Of a stretch of 64,000 bases of DNA, positions 57,816 to 64,000 are shown piece by piece; the stretch's first letter is position 1; each line of letters starts with the position of its first letter. The notes below the pieces were generated by a model. The model was not told the origin of the DNA, did no database searches, and was given only the letters and a program-made list of their open reading frames with translations. The position numbers and the translations under genes were made by a program. This DNA is from Coptis chinensis (Eukaryota > Streptophyta > Magnoliopsida > Ranunculales > Ranunculaceae), in the NCBI GenBank assembly GCA_015680905.1, contig CM027383.1:83361001-83425000 (forward strand). Reading direction: 5' to 3'.

Positions 57816-58697
57816 ATGTCTATTCCAAAAATTATACCAAAACAATCTTTTAAGGATCTTTATCTCAATGAGAAGTACGATGCATACTTTGATGATATGA
57901 TATTAGAACATGAATGGGAGACCTTACTGGTAAGACATGATCAAACTTATTCTCCTGCACTTACTAAATATTTTTATGAGCATGTTACCTTCTTTGACCG
58001 CTCCCATGGAGAACAAGCCCTTAGAGTCATGTTAGATAACGAACCCTTTGAATTAATTAAGTACTTAATAGCTTTTTCATTATGAATTCCAACAGCTGCC
58101 CAACACACCCATATTGATTATATAGCTGATAATGACAACAATTATGATTGGGTAAATTTCCACGAGACTTATGGTGCTAGTATATTTCGAGTAGAACACC
58201 AAGGCCAACATAATGTATCCTTAGGAAGTATGGCCCTCAGTATGGGCCTTGCTATGCTTTTCCATAAGCTTAATGTCCTCGGAGATTGGCACTTCAAATC
58301 CGTGGATTCCCGCGCATGCAACGCTTTCTTTGATTTAGCCGAAGGGCGTTGGTATTATGATATATCCAAAACCATAGTGGAGTCTTGCAAGAGCACAGAC
58401 TGCTAGGTATGAGTACCTTCTTATGCCAGTCACAATCACACATATTATGTTATTCTTTTTCCCTGAATTCTGTACACATTTCACTGATTGAGTTAAGGTT
58501 GATATAATGAGCACGACCAATGCTATAGTCCGTTTTTTACGTGCTATGGTTTGGCCTGGCTGGCGCCTACAACCTCACATAGTTGCCCCATGCACCCCGT
58601 CTGACCAAATTGCACTAAATAGGTTGGCCAGGGTAGATGAAAATAGGATAAAGGCATGGAAAGTAGTGATATGCAAGACTTAAAGGAGCCTCATTTC
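57816..58697 (+). pseudogene. Env-like ORF of A, second copy
   Basis: The preferred start is ATG 57816 (MSIPKIIPKQSFKDLYLNEK); the frame is open upstream to 57675 but that part looks like leader. It continues YDAYFDDMILEHEWETLLVR, YFYEHVTFFDRSHGEQALRV and NEPFELIKYLIAFS, with TGA at 58083-58085. It resumes as YDWVNFHETYGASIFRVEHQ, SLGSMALSMGLAMLFHKLNV and LGDWHFKSVDSRACNAFFDL, to a stop near 58404, then weak traces to about 58700. The layout resembles the ORF at 41968, but the sequences are well diverged. A second third-ORF is unusual for one element. Confidence 0.65.
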
Positions 58698-59129
58698 ACA
58701 AGTGAGGAGCAACCTGAAGAGAATGCATTATTACAAACAACTATATATGGTACTATTTATTATTTTTCTATTAGAGTCCGCTTATGTCCCAAACGCCTTT
58801 TTATTTACTGTTATCTCCATTATGGATGGAACTCATATAGGAGTTGCGTCTACTATTTAATTCTTTATATTCATATTGTTTAACTTTATTTTATAGGTGC
58901 CCTCATTTATAAGTACATTTCTATGGTACTCCCTATCCTTTATTTTCTTTCCATACTTTGGGGACAAAACATGATTCTGTTTGGGGGTGGTATAGAAACA
59001 TGCTGTAAATGTTTAAGCACATATTAGGTTGTATATTAGGTATTAATTATCGTATAAAAATAGTTTATACTATGCACTTAGGATAATGGTATTATTTCCT
59101 TTTCTATGATGATATTAGTCTAGAAATAT
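58698..59129 (+). other. Spacer with PPT-like motif 3 after the second env-like ORF
   Basis: Non-coding. TTTGGGGGTGG at 58980-58990 is preceded by GGGGACAAAACATGATTCTG. This resembles GAGGACAACAAAAATGTTG before the terminal motif at 60544, so the motif extends about 20 bp upstream of the G-run. Confidence 0.6.
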
Positions 59130-60365
59130 CAAGTAGCAATATAAATTAAGCGTAGTTCTTAGAAACTTAGGTTAATACGTAGGTAATAGTCATTGCATCT
59201 TTTTATTAACATCTTGCATGAATATGTATGAGTGTACTTGACAGTATTTTTCTGAGACCTAGGTTACACTACTTAATTTTACATATCCTGTGAGATTCTA
59301 GCCTAAAAGCCTCATATGAGTGAGTATCTGAGTGATGACACAAAGGAGACATATAATATGAGTAGAGAAATCACACATCCAGTTGCTTGATCATCATACC
59401 ATATCTTAAGCGAGAATTTAGGCCCTCTTTGGATCAATATAGCTAAAAATTTATATCTATAAGTAATTATCTGCTAGTCGCCCCTTTGAGCCTTTCAATT
59501 AGCCTTTTTGCAACCACAAATCCTTTACCCATCTTTTAAACCAATAAAAATAAAGCCTACCCATCTTTGAATGAGTCTGAGAATAGGATAAGTAAAGAGA
59601 ATAAAGAGAAAGACCTGTGGAAAACCAAAAATTAGTTAGTTGCTTCAGAAAAGAAAAAGAAAAGAAGTTTCCATCCAAAGAAAACAAAACAAAAATAAAA
59701 ATAGAAAAAAAAAAAACAAAAACTCCAAAAATAGAATAAAAGGAGTCAAAAAGCAAAAATAAAAAGGTTAATGATGGAAACTAAGTGTGGAAGCAAAGTA
59801 AGAACAAGGTTTTCTCTAGTTATATGTAATTGAAGACCCTATTATCTCAGACTTGTTTATTTGAATATCCATTCTGTTTCTTCTAAAACCATCACCTCAG
59901 CCCCGTATCACCTAATAAAGACATCTAGCTCAATCAGGATTAATTTGGTATGATAGTAAGTGGTAGATGTGATTGATTGACCTCGGCTCCTTTGGACGTT
60001 ATTGTGATTATGAGGAAATGTGTGTGTGCCCACTACACCTTTGGAGTGAGTTAACGAGTATTTTTGTCTTGGAAAAATGAGTATTATTGTCTTGACAAAT
60101 TTTGATGACCTATTTAAGGATGCTATTCCAAAAGTTTCATGTTCTTATTAATTGTTATGGAGATTATAGCCATTGCATTTCATAACATAGTTCATAGCAT
60201 GCATGTATACTTTTAGATGATTTGATTATTAAACGTGTATTTGCTTAGGTTTCAAAAGCATTGTTCTTATTATATTGTTATGGAGATTATAGATATCTGA
60301 GATTAATTAGGAAATTTTATTTTTATCTCTTAGTCGTTGTAGTATAAATGAAGTTTGTGAGTACT

Positions 60366-60482
60366 TCTCTGGAAAACTCTCATAAGGCTACAACTCGTCC
60401 ACTAGGAAATTCCTAGTGGTTTAAGGTCTTATTGCATATGGTCAATGCAATCGCACTCCGCGAAACAGATTAGTTAGGACCA
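60366..60482 (+). ncRNA. Conserved two-hairpin RNA block, element A copy
   Basis: AACTCGTCC leads into a perfect dyad at 60399-60419 (arms CCACTAGGAA and TTCCTAGTGG around a single A). A perfect 7-bp stem follows at 60431-60451 (ATTGCAT and ATGCAAT, loop ATGGTCA), then TCGCACTCCGCGAAA. The block sits about 90 nt before the PPT, as in B. A mirror copy with one or two mismatches per stem lies at 61976-62075 on the other strand. Confidence 0.55.
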
Positions 60483-60543
60483 CATTTTTTACCACTTATA
60501 TGTTTTTATTTCTCATCTTTGCCTGAGGACAACAAAAATGTTG

Positions 60544-60554
60544 TTTGGGGGTGG
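60544..60554 (+). other. PPT (motif 4) of element A
   Basis: TTTGGGGGTGG one base before the LTR terminus TGATA, the normal position for a plus-strand primer. The LTR that follows is nevertheless in reverse orientation. Confidence 0.65.
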
Positions 60555-60555
60555 T

Positions 60556-61902
60556 TGATAAAGTGTAAAACAATAGTTGTACCTACTCTTAACTATTTAT
60601 GCTATGAATAAGTAAAACTAAATGCTTGTTTAATGCTATATATCAAAGCTATCTACTCTCGATTATCGGGAAATATATGGAGTAGAGAATTCGTTCCACT
60701 CCTAGTCCTTTAAACGTAACTTTCCGGTAGTTTAATCGATCTTAACAAAACGAATGAGACTAATGAATTAAAATTATACTAATATGGCAATTGAAATTAA
60801 ATATGATGTTTAACTTATACTATGATAATTGAATATTAAAATATGAATATGGAGAAGGGATTAGGGGAATTTGAATCCACTTGATGTACTCCTAATATGC
60901 TAGTATAGATTATTGCAATCCTAATTAAGTAAGATTAAGTGTTTGATCCCTAAATACTCATGACAATCTCTACCAACTAATAATTAGCATGTGAGGAAGT
61001 CCAACTCATTCTCATGGAGAATCAACTATCCTACTAGAGTGAAACTCTTAAAAGCAATAATCCTAACTAACACATCAATTCTTCATCAAGCTTCATCAAA
61101 CCCCTCTAATAGAGATTTAGCTATAAGTCATTAGACTATCATAAACATATAAATAAAAAGAAGACATAATGAAGAACAATAAATTTCTTTTATTAATCTA
61201 ATGAATACTAAAGAACAATAATTAACTTAAGTTTAAACTAATAACTAAGTCTAAGTTTAACTATCTATATCTAATTAATTATATCTATCTAAGTCTAAGT
61301 ATATGTCTAGGTCTAAGTATATGAGAGTTATGCCTTAGTCCTCTTTATATAAGAGAGGGCTAGGTTTACAATTTCGTGCATGGGCTTTGGAGACATGTTT
61401 TGGGCCCTTAAATCAAGCCCAAAACCTAATTACAAATGTCCAAAAAGGGTTTCTCTGTTGAAAATTATTGCAACAGCTTTTTCATCTACTTTTACTCCTC
61501 TGATTGGGTCAAGGCCTGAACCATTAGAAATTTCTTTCCGAGACGGTCGTTTTGACATATAATAGGCCCAATTCCGAGGTCTAAGTCCAAAGATACGGCC
61601 AACGGAAGTTCTATTTATTTTTCTGCTCTATTTCTGCCTGTGTTGACTTTGACTTTTCAGCTTTTACCGGGCTTTAAAAAGGCTTTTTCTCCTTGAATCT
61701 TGGTCTTTAATCATAGAACTTCTTAACAACCAACCTTTGCTCTTTTATCTCGCAAAAGTGATATGTTTCTTCACATATTTGACTCCAATGCCTGAAATAC
61801 ATAAATGCACGTAAACAGTACTAACTCATATTTATTATACACATAATTGGTCTAAATATAATGATATTAAGGGGTTAAAACTACAGTTTTGGACTCTTAT
61901 CA
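60556..61902 (-). mobile_element. Inverted LTR of family A at palindrome centre
   Basis: On the minus strand it runs TGATAAGAGTCCAAAACTG to ACACTTTATCA, 1347 bp. It has the family TATA region reversed near 61340 and the AGAGTTAGTACTGTTTA-type segment near 61820. It is most similar to the solo LTR at 35133. The flanks gtggt and aaaaa do not match, so it is not a simple solo-LTR insertion. The right arm supplies its proper upstream 3' UTR, so it belongs to a minus-strand family-A element. Confidence 0.85.
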
Positions 61903-63275
61903 AAAAAACAACATTTTCTAACTGAAGCAAATAATCTACCAAAAATAGAGTTCTAACTAATCTATTTTTGTCGAGTGCGATTGTATTGACCATATGCAAC
62001 AAGGCCTTAAACTACTAGAAATTCCCTAGTGGACGAGTTATAGCCTTGTAAAAGTTTTCTAGAGAAGGTACTCACAAACTTCATCTATACTACAACGACT
62101 AAGAAACCAAATTACTATTTCCAACTTTATTCTCAGATATCTATACATATCACTAGCAATGAATACAAAATAATAAAGTCAAAATCTAAGCTAATATGTG
62201 CATAATAATCAATCATCTATGAATAAACATATATATAATGAACTATGCTATGAAATGCAGTAATAGGTCCGTTTCTGAAACTTTGGAATAGCGTCCTTAA
62301 GTAGGTCCTCACATAAATGTCAAGACAAAAACCACTCTGATTTTTCCACTCAAGTTTCGCTCACTCCAACGTGCAGTGGGCACACTTTACCTTACAATCT
62401 CAATGACACACAAGGAAGCCGAAGTCGATCAAAACGCATCTGCCACTTACTATCACACTAACCTATTTCTAATTAAGCTAGAGGTCTTTATTAGGTGTTG
62501 CGAGGATTAGGTGATGGTTTAAGAATGAAGGAAATGGATATTCAAAAAAAACCAGTCTGAGATAATAGAGTCTTCATATTATGTAACTAGAGAAAACATT
62601 GTTCTTTACTTTGCTTCTACACTTTGTTTCCATCCTTAGCCTTTTTTTTTTTCTTTTGGCTTTTGACTATTTTGATTATGTTTTTGGAGTTCTAACTTTT
62701 TATTTTATTTATTTATTTATTTTCTTTTCTTTGGATGGAACTTTCTTTTCTTATTTGAAGCAACTAACAAATTCTTGGTTTCAAAGGTTTTTCTCTTTAT
62801 TCTTCATTTCATCTCTATTCTTAGACTCATTCAAAAATGGATAGGCTGATTTTTATTTTTATTTTGTTTTGTAAAAGGGTAAAGAATTTGAGGTTTATGA
62901 AAGGCTAAAGAAAGGCTCAGAGGGGTGACTAGCGGGAAATAATTTCATAAGGTTTGAATTTCTGGCTATATCGATCCAAAAAGGGCCTAAATTCTCACTT
63001 AGGATATGGTATAGTGATCAAGCAAGTGGACGTGTGATTTCTCTATTCGGAATTTACTTCTCCTTTGTGTCATTTCTCAAATATTTCACTCATATAAGGC
63101 TTTAGGCTATATTCTCATTGGATTTGTAGAATAAGTACTCTAGCCTAGATTTCAAAAACTTACTGCCAAACAATCATAGATACTCATACAATATATTTAT
63201 AGAAAGATGCAATGATTATTACATACATATTAATCTAAATTTCTAAAAACTATTCTAATATAAGAGCTAATGTGA
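61903..63275 (-). repeat. Right arm of palindrome: 3' UTR of a minus-strand family-A element
   Basis: Reverse complement of 59130-60555. On the minus strand the sequence before the LTR is AAAATGTTGTTTTTTT, a decayed version of ATGTTGTTTGGGGGTGG. The arm ends near 63275 where LINE sequence begins, so the minus-strand element is truncated there. The plus-strand frame at 62599-62844 is low-complexity and not a gene. Confidence 0.85.
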
Positions 63276-63999
63276 AATATCTAGGGTTTATGGAAGAAAT
63301 AAGTTTGGTAAGCTTATGGAAGAACAAGAATAAGGTTCTCTATGATCAGAAGACATCTAGTTTCTCTAACATTTGTTTCCTGACTAGAAGAGCCATCATC
63401 AGAGCGTATCATAAATCATCAGGTTCTATGAACAATTCGATGACAGATGTGAAAACCCTTCACATATTTAATCTCCAGCACAAACTTAGAAGTGCTCCCA
63501 AAATTTTGGAATGCTACTGCCTTTTCCCACCGCCGGGCACTATAAAAATAAATGTTGATGGAAGTTCCAGGGGAAACCCAGGCATGGCAGGTTGGGGAGG
63601 GATTCTCCGGGATCATATGGGGCATATTTTAGGTACCGCAGCAGGAGGACTTGGGATAACAACAAACTATATGGCAGAAACCTTTGCTATTATAGAAGGG
63701 ATTCAGAGAGCACTGGATCGAGACTGGAGATATATATGGGTGGAATCAGATTCAACCTCAGTGGTTCAGGCATTCTAGAAAGATAAAGTGCATTGGAGAG
63801 TAAGATCAAACTTGAAGCAACAAAGAGAGAAAGCAGCATGGATCAATATATCAGCTACATGGAGAGAAACAAATTCAGAGTGGACAGTTGTGCGAGACAT
63901 GGTGCTGCTTTACAAAATGGAGAAAGTAAATGGTGGGATAATAAGCCTCCATTTGTGAGGAATTTGGAAAACCATTTTACTACTTATTCTGATTCATAA
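63276..63999 (+). pseudogene. LINE ORF2 3' end: RNase H domain
   Basis: The frame reads LWKNKNKVLYDQK, PPPGTIKINVDGSSRGNPGM, AGWGGILRDHMGHILGTAAG, AETFAIIEGIQRALDRDW and IWVESDSTSVVQAF, then TAG at 63776-63778. DGSSRGNPG, AET and ESDS carry the RNase H Asp, Glu and Asp. After a frameshift it ends DSCARHGAALQNGESKWWDN and PPFVRNLENHFTTYSDS with TAA at 63997-63999. This is the standard C-terminus of plant L1 ORF2. It differs from the LINE at 18716. The rest of ORF2 is absent here, and 3' UTR and poly(A) would lie beyond the window. Confidence 0.88.
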
Positions 64000-64000
64000 G

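Larger units (their letters stand above)
59130..60555 (+). repeat. Left arm of large palindrome: 3' UTR of element A
   Basis: This segment is matched, in reverse complement and along its whole length, by 61903-63275. Shared text includes TTAGGCCCT.TTTGGATC, AGAGAAATCACAC, TTGCTTCAG/CTGAAGCAA-type pieces and the two-hairpin block. By eye the arms are alike but clearly diverged. It ends with PPT motif 4 (60544-60554). The minus-strand frame at 59499-59756 is an artefact of an A/T-rich tract. Confidence 0.85.

Noticed and set aside
60556-61902. Ordinary 3' LTR of element A
   Set aside because: TATA region and LTR start/end are reversed relative to A, and similarity is higher to the solo LTR at 35133 than to A's own 5' LTR.
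59499-62844. Phe-rich ORFs (59499-59756 minus, 62599-62844 plus) resembling membrane peptides
   Set aside because: They are the same low-complexity A/T tract in the two palindrome arms. Hydrophobicity follows from T-rich codons, and the frames are not conserved.

Overview
This window is plant nuclear DNA, most probably from a eudicot with a large, repeat-rich genome. I find no intact host gene, rRNA operon or tRNA gene. Nearly everything is transposable elements: Athila-like Ty3/gypsy retrotransposons primed by a tRNA-Asp-type PBS, L1-type LINEs with a C-terminal RNase H, a CACTA transposon, hAT-like MITEs, very long solo LTRs, and 5S-rRNA-derived (Cassandra-like) LTRs. The setting resembles pericentromeric heterochromatin. 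The species cannot be named from this.

Region by region. (1) 1-6850: two diverged copies of a ~3.4 kb tandem duplication. Each copy carries a 388-bp Cassandra-like LTR with antisense 5S sequence, half of a hAT-type MITE and a (GA)n tract. (2) 6917-9680: a ~1.9 kb array of palindromic repeats (TATGAACAATC and its complement), interrupted by a 421-bp MITE with an 8-bp target duplication and flanked by inverted and then direct repeats. (3) 10542 to about 60555: one degenerate Athila-like element, here called A, in sense orientation. In order it has a 5' LTR, PBS, gag, protease, RT, RNase H, integrase and two consecutive env-like third ORFs, then a 3' UTR. It is split by seven insertions: X1 (14784-17790), B (18364-33007), a hAT-like MITE (34239-34575), a solo LTR of its own family (35133-36545), X2 (37058-40355), a 10-kb CACTA (42842-52915) and inverted X3 (52964-56621). 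Most insertions are bounded by recognisable target-site duplications, and the interrupted A reading frames resume after them.

Element B is a second Athila-like element with two 1597-bp LTRs. It encodes gag and protease but no RT, RNase H or integrase, so it appears non-autonomous. A 5.7-kb LINE lies inside its 5' LTR, flanked by a perfect 24-bp duplication. The CACTA carries fragments of at least two host genes, an alpha/beta hydrolase and a Ser/Thr kinase of the CDK-like plant clade, with exon-intron junctions preserved.

(4) 59130-63275: a ~4.1 kb imperfect palindrome. The 3' UTR of family A lies on both sides of one reverse-oriented LTR, a tail-to-tail structure. (5) 63276-64000: the 3' end of another LINE ORF2 (RNase H).

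The points most worth following up are: a ~110-nt block near the 3' end of A and B predicted to form two hairpins, with paired changes in one stem; a PPT-like TTTGGGGGTGG motif that follows every module of the 3' half of A; a GC-rich leader motif shared by the gag and both env-like ORFs; and the exon-carrying CACTA. All calls are from reading the sequence. No database search or folding program was run.
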